From Nitrospirota bacterium (GTDB lineage Bacteria > Nitrospirota > Thermodesulfovibrionia > Thermodesulfovibrionales > Dissulfurispiraceae): a DNA stretch of 6,568 nucleotides. The translations under genes and the position numbers were made by a program. The notes below the pieces were generated by a model. The model searched no databases and was not told the DNA's origin. It worked only from the letters and a program-made list of their open reading frames with translations. Shown here in pieces: positions 1 through 5,038 of this stretch. Positions within the stretch are counted from its first letter, which is position 1. Every line of letters starts with the position of its first letter. The DNA is taken from positions 1-6,568 of the forward strand of contig DUZI01000340.1 of NCBI GenBank assembly GCA_013349595.1, written 5' to 3'.

Positions 1-19
1 AAAAAAAGTTCCTAGGGGG

Positions 20-126
20 GCTTTGTCATAAGGCATTGTTTTAAATGTATAAATCAAAATTATAAATAAAATTTGTCGATTATAAAAATCCTGAAACAGC
101 CCTTCCTAAGCGCTATTTTAAGGATT
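20..126 (-). repeat. Dispersed intergenic repeat, copy A
   Basis: On the minus strand this copy shares TAGGAAGGGCTGTTTC (complement of 93-108) exactly with 3872-3887, and ATTTTTATAATCGAC (complement of 75-89) exactly with 3891-3905. Weaker similarity continues for about 60 more bases (an AT-rich part, then TGCCTTATGACAAAG against TGCCTTTTGTTAAAG near 3944-3958). The homology may continue past the left window edge. No gene is visible in 1-136; this repeat and its terminator hairpin account for most of it. Boundaries are approximate. Confidence 0.8.
82..126 (-). terminator. Terminator hairpin after the lipoprotein gene, formed by a repeat copy
   Basis: About 10 bases after the stop at 137-139 the minus strand folds AATCCT with AGGATT (121-126 with 87-92), then a 2x1 internal loop, then AAATAGC with GCTGTTT (112-118 with 94-100; one G-U) around an 11-base loop containing TAGGAAGG. 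TTTTTAT follows immediately. Shape and position fit an intrinsic terminator. The same sequence is a member of the dispersed repeat family in this window, so the terminator and the repeat are one object. Confidence 0.75.
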
Positions 127-136
127 AGTATAAATA

Positions 137-574
137 TTATTGCTTGCATATAATCTCTCTTATCATATCAAAGCTACTTGCTGTTGGTATTGCAGCCCAT
201 TGCCCAGTTAAGGTCTCTTCCCTCCTTAAGATTTTGTTATCAAAGCTATATGCTTGTGTGATTAGAATTCTAATAAAACTCCTCCTGCAGTCAATCTCTG
301 CATAAATTTTATAATAAGATGCCCCAGCTATTTCACCACCAAAGAATCTAAGTTCTTTGAGCCTATCGAAGAGACCACTTTTTTTTGTAGGGACAATTTT
401 ATACCACGCAAAGACTGTAAAGGGATTAGTATTATTGATAGAGTTTGGATTTATAAAATACTCGTTGCCTTCTTCGCTTCTAACTATCAATCTCCAGTTT
501 TCAGAATCTTGATTTGACTCTGACATACAGGATGTAAAAGAAAATAAAAAAAAGGCAAAAAAGAGATATTTCAT
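137..574 (-). CDS. Small secreted lipoprotein, surface-adhesin E-like (Adhesin_E-type) domain
   Basis: Predicted protein of 145 residues. The N-terminus MKYLFFAFFLFSFTSC is a short hydrophobic lipoprotein signal; the lipobox-like FTSC puts the lipidated Cys at residue 16. The mature part reads like the small beta-rich adhesin-E family: a W-x-L-I-V-R-S opening, a 'EYFINPNSI' strand, a 'VFAWYKIV' strand, and a Cys pair in 'IDC' and near the end ('IICKQ') that could form a disulfide. The family link rests on the overall pattern only, and its function is not known. A GTG at 590-592 would lengthen the protein by six residues and overlap queE by 8 bases, but that codon lies inside the AGAGGTG ribosome-binding sequence. 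The ATG at 574 (SD spacing rather long, about 17) or an in-frame TTG at 580 is therefore more likely. Last gene of its operon; a terminator hairpin follows within about 10 bases. Confidence 0.72.
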   Translation of the reverse strand: MKYLFFAFFLFSFTSCMSESNQDSENWRLIVRSEEGNEYFINPNSINNTNPFTVFAWYKIVPTKKSGLFDRLKELRFFGGEIAGASYYKIYAEIDCRRSFIRILITQAYSFDNKILRREETLTGQWAAIPTASSFDMIREIICKQ

Positions 575-584
575 ATTCAATAAA

Positions 585-1226
585 TTATACACCTCTTTTA
601 AATGGGTGAAAGATGAATTTATGGATTTGCAGATTAAGCCTTACTGGTAGTGAATCCTCGATTATCCACTCAGCAAGTACTGATGGCTTCAAATGATTAA
701 AAGAAGGTGAAAACAATATAGATGATTTAATCTCCCCTTTATATTTCTTGCAAAACTCCCTTGACCACTCGTAATCAAATCTATTAGTGATCACAAATTT
801 TAACTCATCAGTAGGTTTTAAATAACTTATATTTTCAATTAAATTATATCCATCCATTCCACTACCAGGTGTCTTAATATCCATAATAATAACTGCCCTT
901 TTATCTATCACCTCTATGCTATAGCTACCATTGGTTTCAACAAGCACTTTGTAGCCTTCATCAATTAATTTTTCTATCAATCTTGGTGTGTCAGGCTGTA
1001 AAAGTGGTTCTCCACCTGTGATTTCAACAAGCCTAATAGAACAATCCTTTGATTTGATAAATGATAAAATATCCTCAACTGCAATCTCTTCACCTTCATA
1101 GTAAGCATATGTGGTATCACAGTATAAACACCTTAAATTACAACCCATCAACCTTATGAAATGACATAGTAATCCTGCATAAGATGATTCCCCTTGAATA
1201 CTTGTAAAGATTTCGCAAATCTTCAT
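585..1226 (-). CDS. queE: 7-carboxy-7-deazaguanine synthase QueE (radical SAM)
   Basis: Radical SAM enzyme that converts 6-carboxy-5,6,7,8-tetrahydropterin to 7-carboxy-7-deazaguanine, the ring-contraction step toward preQ0 and queuosine tRNA modification; cytoplasmic. Of 213 residues, the usual family length. Visible motifs are 'FTSIQGES' (residues 7-14), the [4Fe-4S]-binding CNLRCLYC with Cys29, Cys33 and Cys36 (CX3CX2C), GGEP at 71-74, and a C-terminal 'NLQIHKFIF...KRGV' close to the family's QLHK...RGV ending. The ATG overlaps the stop of the upstream hydrolase gene as ATGA (1223-1226), and a GGG/AGG ribosome-binding sequence lies within that gene's last codons, so translational coupling is likely. 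No other queuosine genes (queC, queD, queF) are in the window. Product confident; the linkage to a YdjM hydrolase and a lipoprotein gives no obvious functional clue. Confidence 0.95.
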   Translation of the reverse strand: MKICEIFTSIQGESSYAGLLCHFIRLMGCNLRCLYCDTTYAYYEGEEIAVEDILSFIKSKDCSIRLVEITGGEPLLQPDTPRLIEKLIDEGYKVLVETNGSYSIEVIDKRAVIIMDIKTPGSGMDGYNLIENISYLKPTDELKFVITNRFDYEWSREFCKKYKGEIKSSILFSPSFNHLKPSVLAEWIIEDSLPVRLNLQIHKFIFHPFKRGV

Positions 1227-2122
1227 ATCCTAAACCCTGCGTCAATTACCTTTCCGTTTAGATCATATATTACCTTTGCACTGAAACGATTGCCTGCCAT
1301 GTAAGCATATGCAAGGTCTCTCCATATGACGATAATTCTTTTATCCTCTCTAATTACCTCTGCATATGGGAAGGATGCAAAATATAGAAAATTCTCAATA
1401 ACTTTATTTTTCCTTGATAACTCTATCATAGGGTCCGTGAAATTAAGCTTAAACAACTCAACTTTGACAACTCTCTTTGAAAATATATCAACAATACCAA
1501 TGGCAACCTCATTCGAACTTTTTGTCAAAAAAGACCATGTAAGAAAGTCATTTGGCAATGGGTAAACCTTGTAAATATTGGCATCTATGTTCTTTTTTAG
1601 TAATGCCCTTGCCTCTTGCTGAAAAAAGTAGCGAGATACAAAGACAGAAGTAACCAAAAGAAGACTCAATAGGGCAATCAGACTTGCCTTCTTTTTGTTT
1701 ATAAGCCCTGCAATAAATGAAATAAGTAATGGTAAAGAGACCCAAGGCTTAATGATAAAATTGATCTCAAAGCCATAGCTATTCCAATCAAGGGGACTAA
1801 GTGCCTTTGTTCCATATTGATTTGATAAGTCAAACAAGATATGAAGACCATAACAAACAAAGGCTATAAAAAAGGCCTTTATAAATCCTATCTTATTTTT
1901 GAATATAAAGGCCAATATTAGTGATATTAAGACAAGTGCAAGAAAACCATGGGTTATTCCCCTGTGATACCTTAATAACACATCGGTTCCCCAGATCTTC
2001 GTAATGTAATCTATATCAGGTAGTATGGAGGCAATTATAGCAAGTGTAAGGGCGATATTTTTTTTGTTAAAAAATGCCTGTTTTACTGCAATGCCTGCAA
2101 GGCTATGTGTGATTGGGTCCAT
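1223..2122 (-). CDS. YdjM-family membrane-bound metal-dependent hydrolase
   Basis: Predicted 299-residue inner-membrane protein of the YdjM/YfhO 'metal-dependent hydrolase' family. The first 100 residues hold the family's putative metal ligands: D2 and H6 in MDPITHSLAG, D36 and D38 in LPDIDYI, the HRGITH motif at 53-58, and H94/D98 in HILFDLSNQYG. Hydrophobic segments lie near residues 22-34, 58-75, 80-97, 124-141 and 146-163; the remaining roughly 130 residues look soluble and beta-rich. The real substrate of this family is unsettled; some relatives were described as LexA-associated, and hydrolase activity is inferred from the ligands. First gene of a unit with queE (ATGA overlap) and a lipoprotein gene. 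No convincing Shine-Dalgarno precedes the ATG at 2120-2122, and a possible promoter lies so close that the mRNA may be almost leaderless. Confidence 0.88.
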   Translation of the reverse strand: MDPITHSLAGIAVKQAFFNKKNIALTLAIIASILPDIDYITKIWGTDVLLRYHRGITHGFLALVLISLILAFIFKNKIGFIKAFFIAFVCYGLHILFDLSNQYGTKALSPLDWNSYGFEINFIIKPWVSLPLLISFIAGLINKKKASLIALLSLLLVTSVFVSRYFFQQEARALLKKNIDANIYKVYPLPNDFLTWSFLTKSSNEVAIGIVDIFSKRVVKVELFKLNFTDPMIELSRKNKVIENFLYFASFPYAEVIREDKRIIVIWRDLAYAYMAGNRFSAKVIYDLNGKVIDAGFRI

Positions 2123-2131
2123 ATGGACAAT

Positions 2132-2161
2132 AATCTATCATTTAATCGCCTTTACGGTCAA
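2132..2161 (-). promoter_or_regulatory. Candidate promoter for the hydrolase-queE-lipoprotein unit
   Basis: The minus strand has TTGACC (complement of 2156-2161; 5 of 6 to the -35 consensus), then 18 bases, then TAGATT (complement of 2132-2137; 4 of 6 to the -10 consensus). A start near 2125 would leave only a few bases before the ATG at 2122, in keeping with the lack of a visible Shine-Dalgarno there. The -10 match is modest, and other AT-rich -10 options exist in this stretch. Confidence 0.38.
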
Positions 2162-2174
2162 AGTTTATATAAAA

Positions 2175-2262
2175 CCCAAAATCAGCGATAGAACTGAGAA
2201 CTTAACAAAATCAAGTAGGAAGGGTTGGTCCTTAAAATAGCGATAGGAAGGGCTATTTTAGG
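2175..2262 (+). repeat. Dispersed intergenic repeat, compact composite copy C
   Basis: Three related units lie head to tail. The first (2175-2195) matches the complement of 4045-4065 at 20 of 21 positions. The second shares TAGGAAGGGTTGGT (2216-2229) with the complement of 4002-4015. The third is a hairpin, TAAAATAGC/GCTATTTTA (2233-2241 with 2252-2260), nine pairs with GATAGGAAGG in the loop. The third unit corresponds to the hairpins of copies A and B but pairs without wobble. It fills the gap between the purE terminator and the candidate hydrolase promoter; no gene is seen in 2123-2306. Confidence 0.8.
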
Positions 2263-2264
2263 GC

Positions 2265-2293
2265 AAAAAAACCCCTCCTTTTGATAGAAGGGG
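2265..2293 (-). terminator. Intrinsic terminator after purE
   Basis: The minus-strand RNA folds CCCCUUCU (complement of 2286-2293) with AGGAGGGG (complement of 2272-2279), eight pairs including one G-U, around a six-base loop, and is followed by seven U (2265-2271). It lies about 13 bases after the purE stop. The plus strand lacks a T-run, so it is directional. It ends the htpX-purE unit and abuts the repeat composite at 2175-2262. Confidence 0.9.
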
Positions 2294-2306
2294 CAAAATC
2301 ATGTCT

Positions 2307-2816
2307 TTAAATTTGTTTTTCTTGTTTTTTCTTTAATTCCTCTGATTTTTTGATGAGCTTATTTTTTGTATCATCTCTAAATCTTTTTAGTTTATCAACA
2401 AGATGGGGATATTTAATTGACAAGATTGAACAGGCAAGATATGCAGCATTTTTTGCACCATCAATGGCAACTGTTGCCACTGGTATCCCCGGTGGCATTT
2501 GAACAGTTGAATAAAGAGAATCTATTCCATTTAAGGCACCTGACTTTATAGGTACACCTATTACAGGCAGAGTAGTGTTAGCTGCAACGACTCCTGCAAG
2601 ATGTGCCGACATTCCTGCACCTGCAATGATTACCTCAATTCCATTGTCTCTTGCCGATTTTGCTAATTGTGCAGTCTCATCGGGCAATCTATGGGCAGAA
2701 CTAATTGCAATATCATAAGGGACTTCAAACTCTTTTAAGACCTCTACAGCCTTTTCCATTACAGGTAAATCACTATCACTACCCATCAAAATAAGCACAA
2801 GGGACTTAGATTTCAT
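2307..2816 (-). CDS. purE: N5-carboxyaminoimidazole ribonucleotide mutase PurE (class I)
   Basis: Cytoplasmic purine-synthesis enzyme that rearranges N5-CAIR to 4-carboxy-AIR. The 169-residue protein has the class I signature: GSDSD at 12-16 (phosphate binding), SAHR at 40-43 with the expected catalytic His42, 'GAGMSAHLAGV' from 66, and 'QMPPGIPVATVAIDGAKNAA' from 106. The C-terminal tail (about 145-169) is Lys/Glu-rich, a probable helix. Class I PurE normally works with PurK, which is not in the window. The ATG overlaps the htpX stop by one base (TAATG), and a strong AGGAGG (complement of 2823-2828) sits 6 bases upstream, so it is co-transcribed and probably coupled to htpX. It would therefore fall under the riboswitch upstream of htpX unless an internal promoter exists. 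An intrinsic terminator follows at 2265-2293. Confidence 0.95.
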   Translation of the reverse strand: MKSKSLVLILMGSDSDLPVMEKAVEVLKEFEVPYDIAISSAHRLPDETAQLAKSARDNGIEVIIAGAGMSAHLAGVVAANTTLPVIGVPIKSGALNGIDSLYSTVQMPPGIPVATVAIDGAKNAAYLACSILSIKYPHLVDKLKRFRDDTKNKLIKKSEELKKKQEKQI

Positions 2817-3667
2817 TATATTCCTCCTAATCTCATTTCTCTTAATCTTGCAATCCTTTCTTCAATAGGCGGATGGGTGCTAAATAATTTTAACAGACCA
2901 CCACCTGAAAGTGGATTAACTATAAACATGTGTGATGTTGCAGGATTTGCCTGAAGTGGTATTTGTTGGGAGGCAAGATGTAGCTTATTGAGAGCACTTG
3001 CAAGATAGCTGGGGTTACCACAAATCTTTGCACCAGTTTCATCAGCACCATACTCCCTTGACCTTGATATTGCCATCTGCACAATCAATGCGGCAATAGG
3101 ACCAACAATCATCATCACAATTGCAGCAATGGGATTACTCCCTCCTTCATCATCATTACTTCTACCACCAAATATTGCAGCCCACTGTGCCATCTGTGCA
3201 AGATAACTTATGGCACCTGCTATAGTTGCTGCTATAGTGCCAACAAGGATGTCCCTATTTTTTATATGGGCAAGTTCGTGGGCAATCACACCTTCAAGTT
3301 CTTCACGAGTTAATATCCTCATAATGCCAGTGGTTACAGCAACGGTTCCATGAGCAGGATTTCTTCCGGTAGCAAAAGCATTTGGCTGATCCTCGTCAAT
3401 GATACATACCTTTGGCATTGGTAATCCCGCCCTTTGAGATAGTCTCCTAACCATTGAATACAAGACAGGTTGTTCACCCTCAGATACCTCTCTTGCACCA
3501 TACATCTTAAGGACTATCTTGTCACTGAACCAATAAGTAATAAAATTCATAATAAATGCCATAAAAAGCGCTATGGTCATACCAGATTTTCCACCTAAAA
3601 TAGCACCAAAACCAATTAGCATTAATGTGAGCGTAACCATCAATACCATTGTTTTTAAACCGTTCAT
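2816..3667 (-). CDS. htpX: HtpX-type membrane zinc metalloprotease (peptidase M48B)
   Basis: Inner-membrane protease that degrades damaged or misfolded membrane proteins. From the start chosen here (283 residues) it has two N-terminal membrane segments (about 4-24 and 30-47), the zinc-binding HELAH at 130-134 (in 'GVIAHELAHIKNRD'), further hydrophobic segments at about 139-158 and 179-201, and the third zinc ligand Glu205 in 'SREYGADE'. The ending 'FSTHPPIEERIARLREM' is standard for the family. An upstream in-frame ATG at 3671-3673 would give 285 residues, but it touches the AGGAGGT ribosome-binding site directly. The ATG at 3665-3667 has the usual 7-base spacing and is preferred. It heads a two-gene unit with purE and lies behind a yybP-ykoY riboswitch with a terminator hairpin, so expression is probably metal-responsive, an unusual arrangement for htpX. 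Confidence 0.95.
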   Translation of the reverse strand: MNGLKTMVLMVTLTLMLIGFGAILGGKSGMTIALFMAFIMNFITYWFSDKIVLKMYGAREVSEGEQPVLYSMVRRLSQRAGLPMPKVCIIDEDQPNAFATGRNPAHGTVAVTTGIMRILTREELEGVIAHELAHIKNRDILVGTIAATIAGAISYLAQMAQWAAIFGGRSNDDEGGSNPIAAIVMMIVGPIAALIVQMAISRSREYGADETGAKICGNPSYLASALNKLHLASQQIPLQANPATSHMFIVNPLSGGGLLKLFSTHPPIEERIARLREMRLGGI

Positions 3668-3673
3668 ATTCAT

Positions 3674-3680
3674 ACCTCCT
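3674..3680 (-). promoter_or_regulatory. htpX ribosome-binding site that decides the start
   Basis: The minus strand reads AGGAGGT directly against one ATG (3671-3673) and 7 bases before a second in-frame ATG (3665-3667). Initiation with no gap is unlikely, so the second ATG is favoured. The site lies about 14 bases past the T-run of the leader terminator and outside its stem, so control there looks transcriptional rather than by masking of this site. Confidence 0.75.
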
Positions 3681-3693
3681 TTTTGCTTAGACT

Positions 3694-3727
3694 AAAAGAC
3701 CTTTACCGCTTAGTTGGTAAAGGTCTT
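3694..3727 (-). terminator. Riboswitch expression platform: leader terminator hairpin
   Basis: A perfect 12-bp inverted repeat, AAGACCTTTACC (complement of 3716-3727) and GGTAAAGGTCTT (complement of 3696-3707), with an 8-base loop, runs into TTTT and then AGTC on the minus strand. Its 5' arm contains CCUUU, which is also the 3' strand of riboswitch helix P1. The two pairings exclude each other. Ligand-bound P1 would therefore block the hairpin and let transcription into htpX proceed: an ON switch with metal, as known for many members of this class. The T-run is short, so termination efficiency is uncertain. Confidence 0.78.
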
Positions 3728-3813
3728 GCTTGTTAGTTATGAATACTAACTGATAGCCCCGATCCATTTATGGATGTGTTGACGAAGACTATCAAGTAGC
3801 TACTCCCCTTTAA
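3716..3813 (-). promoter_or_regulatory. yybP-ykoY family (manganese) riboswitch aptamer upstream of htpX
   Basis: The minus-strand RNA has the hallmarks of the yybP-ykoY Mn2+ riboswitch. It begins AAAGGGGAGUAGC (complement of 3799-3811) and ends AAGCAAGACCUUU, with P1 formed by AAAGG (3807-3811) and CCUUU (3719-3723). In between, P2 pairs UGAUAGUC with GGCUAUCA (3787-3794 with 3751-3758). A UCGUCAA segment matches the conserved metal-site loop. A small hairpin AUCCA/UGGAU (3771-3775 with 3762-3766) follows, and P4 is GUUAGU/ACUAAC (3745-3750 with 3732-3737). The order and sequence of these parts match what I recall of the Lactococcus lactis member. The optional helix between the GGGGAGUAGC segment and P2 is nearly absent (about 4 bases). 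The class senses Mn2+ and usually controls MntP, Alx/TerC or P-type ATPase genes; control of htpX is inferred from position. Confidence 0.88.
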
Positions 3814-3824
3814 AATCTATAACT

Positions 3825-3854
3825 ATTTTAACTGAAATCAAAGACAGTCGTCAA
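3825..3854 (-). promoter_or_regulatory. Sigma-70-like promoter for riboswitch-htpX-purE
   Basis: The minus strand shows a -35 box TTGACG (complement of 3849-3854; 5 of 6 to consensus), an 18-base spacer, and a -10 box TAAAAT (complement of 3825-3830; 5 of 6). The predicted start, near 3817-3819, falls just before the first riboswitch nucleotides, which supports both calls. The -35 box overlaps the outer stem of the adjoining repeat hairpin (3853-3859), so the repeat may have contributed part of the promoter. Confidence 0.72.
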
Positions 3855-3897
3855 ATTCCCAAAAATAGCAATAGGAAGGGCTGTTTCGGAATTTTTA
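3853..3897. terminator. Possible bidirectional terminator hairpin within repeat copy B
   Basis: The two-part stem described for copy B is followed by TTTATAA on the plus strand. On the minus strand the A-rich flank and TTTG after GGGAATTTG give a weaker terminator. Minus-strand readthrough from the DUF2950 gene would meet this hairpin just before the htpX promoter, and no better terminator is visible between 4088 and 3860. No plus-strand gene needs terminating here, so a role is only inferred from position. Confidence 0.35.
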
Positions 3898-4065
3898 TAA
3901 TCGACGATTTCATTTTAATTTTGCTTCATTTTTTATGATGCTGTGCCTTTTGTTAAAGTTTCTCAAGATTTCTTTTATAAGGTGTCGTATAAAAATTCCT
4001 CACCAACCCTTCCTATCTTACTTGCTGATTTTATTAAGCTTTTTAGTTCTATCGCCGATTTTGGG
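3853..4065. repeat. Dispersed repeat, inverted MITE-like copy B
   Basis: Two arms face each other: 3871-3904 and the complement of 3985-4016 align from ATAGGAAGGG through GGAATTTTTATA to CGA, with roughly three quarters identity, making a 146-bp unit with about 32-34-bp imperfect terminal inverted repeats. Further units flank it: a plus-strand hairpin with outer stem AAATTCC/GGAATTT (3853-3859 with 3888-3894) and inner stem AAATAGC/GCTGTTT (3863-3869 with 3880-3886), and on the minus strand the unit at 4045-4065 shared with copy C. No target duplication or transposase is evident. With the riboswitch and promoter it accounts for most of the 415-base gap 3674-4088; 4066-4088 shows nothing. Confidence 0.78.
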
Positions 4066-4088
4066 AAATTTTTCAGAATAATTATCTT

Positions 4089-5036
4089 TCAATCAACCCT
4101 TTTCCATGTCTCATCAGGATTATAAGTTGTCATTGACTTTACAATTTTTGCAGTGTCTTTGCCGAGGTCTTTTTCATATACAATGTCTGATTGGTTTACT
4201 TGAAAGGTCATAATACCAGAACTGCCATATCTTGCAGGCCAGGCAACAAAAGCAAAACCAAGCATCATATTGCCATTGACCATATAGTCATATGCTCCAC
4301 CTGGGGCATTACTGCCTTGTGCCTTAAGTATCCTGTAGTAATATCCAAAATAGGGTTTAGGACTTCTTTTATACTTTTTCTCGATACTATACCCCGCCTT
4401 TGCAATAAAAGGTCCTAAAGGACTTTCGTCCTCTCTTTCTTTACTATCCCAATATAACCCATCTTTTTTACCCTTTGAACTCAATAATTTCTGGGCAAAC
4501 TCTTTTATGCCATCACCATCTCTGTCCTTAGAGGCATACTCTCGTTGTGCCAAGACATAGGCATGAAGGACCTCAATAACCTTTAGTTCATTTCTACCAA
4601 TCTTTCGCCTTAGGATCTCTTCTTTCCCTGCCATTGTGTCAAAATACCATTTATCACCCCTCTTGACCAAAGGTATAGGGAATCTAAAGTCATCTTCTCC
4701 TGTTGTTAGCACCATCATATTTTGCCCTTTTTCTTCAAGTTTATGTTTTTTATCATAGGACTGAAGGAATTTACTTATCGCCTGTTTATCTTCTTTTTTG
4801 TCACCTGTGGAAATAACAGATTTGTATCCCCTACCTAAGATTAAACGGAGTTCCTTCCTGTCGTCCTTTCTCAATGCATCTATAAATGATATGACAGCTA
4901 CTTCAGGAACTTCAAACCCCCTTTGCTGTCCTGCAAAGGCATTAGATTGGCAACCAATTAATATGCAAAAAACAATGATTGCCAAAAAAATAATATTCCT
5001 TAAGATTAATAATTTTTTGTAGCAATTATCTTTCAT
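4089..5036 (-). CDS. DUF2950 family exported protein, probable lipoprotein
   Basis: Predicted 315 residues, of unknown function. An N-terminal hydrophobic segment (about 9-28) ends in LIGC, so Cys29 is a likely lipidation site; an alternative AFA-G signal peptidase I site lies at 35/36. The rest matches the DUF2950 pattern as I know it: 'EVAVISFIDALRKDD' near 45, 'FRFPIPLVKRGDKWYFDT' near 117, an EF-hand-like DRDGDGI at 171-177 that could bind calcium, 'KDGLYW' near 191, 'SPLGPF' at 205-210, 'YFGYYYRIL' near 229, and 'GFAFVAWPARYGSSGIMTF' near 260. A start at 5072 is possible but overlaps the DUF3300 gene by 34 bases; the ATG at 5034-5036 has GGAGGAAG about 10 bases upstream and lies two bases after the DUF3300 stop. 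DUF2950 and DUF3300 genes often sit together, which suggests a shared envelope role. Confidence 0.88.
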   Translation of the reverse strand: MKDNCYKKLLILRNIIFLAIIVFCILIGCQSNAFAGQQRGFEVPEVAVISFIDALRKDDRKELRLILGRGYKSVISTGDKKEDKQAISKFLQSYDKKHKLEEKGQNMMVLTTGEDDFRFPIPLVKRGDKWYFDTMAGKEEILRRKIGRNELKVIEVLHAYVLAQREYASKDRDGDGIKEFAQKLLSSKGKKDGLYWDSKEREDESPLGPFIAKAGYSIEKKYKRSPKPYFGYYYRILKAQGSNAPGGAYDYMVNGNMMLGFAFVAWPARYGSSGIMTFQVNQSDIVYEKDLGKDTAKIVKSMTTYNPDETWKRVD

Positions 5037-5038
5037 AT

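Noticed and set aside
1..36. Minus-strand ATG at 36 opening a frame (MPYDKAPLG) to the left edge
   Set aside because: Only 12 codons are visible, there is no Shine-Dalgarno, and it falls inside repeat copy A; the match to the B copy is limited to the first residues.
1548..1745. Minus-strand open frame of 65 codons and the overlapping plus-strand frame at 1326-1565
   Set aside because: Both lie inside the well-supported hydrolase gene in other frames and show no recognisable domain.
2175..2262. Possible CRISPR-like array (TAGGAAGGG twice, 28 bases apart)
   Set aside because: Only two or three imperfect units, no constant repeat length, no equal unique spacers, no cas genes; it fits the dispersed hairpin family instead.
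3694..3813. T-box leader or an ordinary attenuator upstream of htpX
   Set aside because: No T-box sequence (AGGGTGG) or specifier loop, and htpX is not an amino-acid gene; the GGGGAGUAG start and GCAAGACCUUU end point to yybP-ykoY.
3943..4125. Plus-strand open frame of 60 codons starting MPFVKVSQDFF
   Set aside because: It lies across the inverted repeat arms and the end of the DUF2950 gene, lacks a ribosome-binding site, and its 'protein' similarity to the copy C region is explained by DNA repeat homology; the C copy has stops in the same frame.
4191..5022. Short plus-strand open frames (4191-4418 and 4798-5022)
   Set aside because: Antisense shadows of the DUF2950 gene with no start signals or family resemblance.
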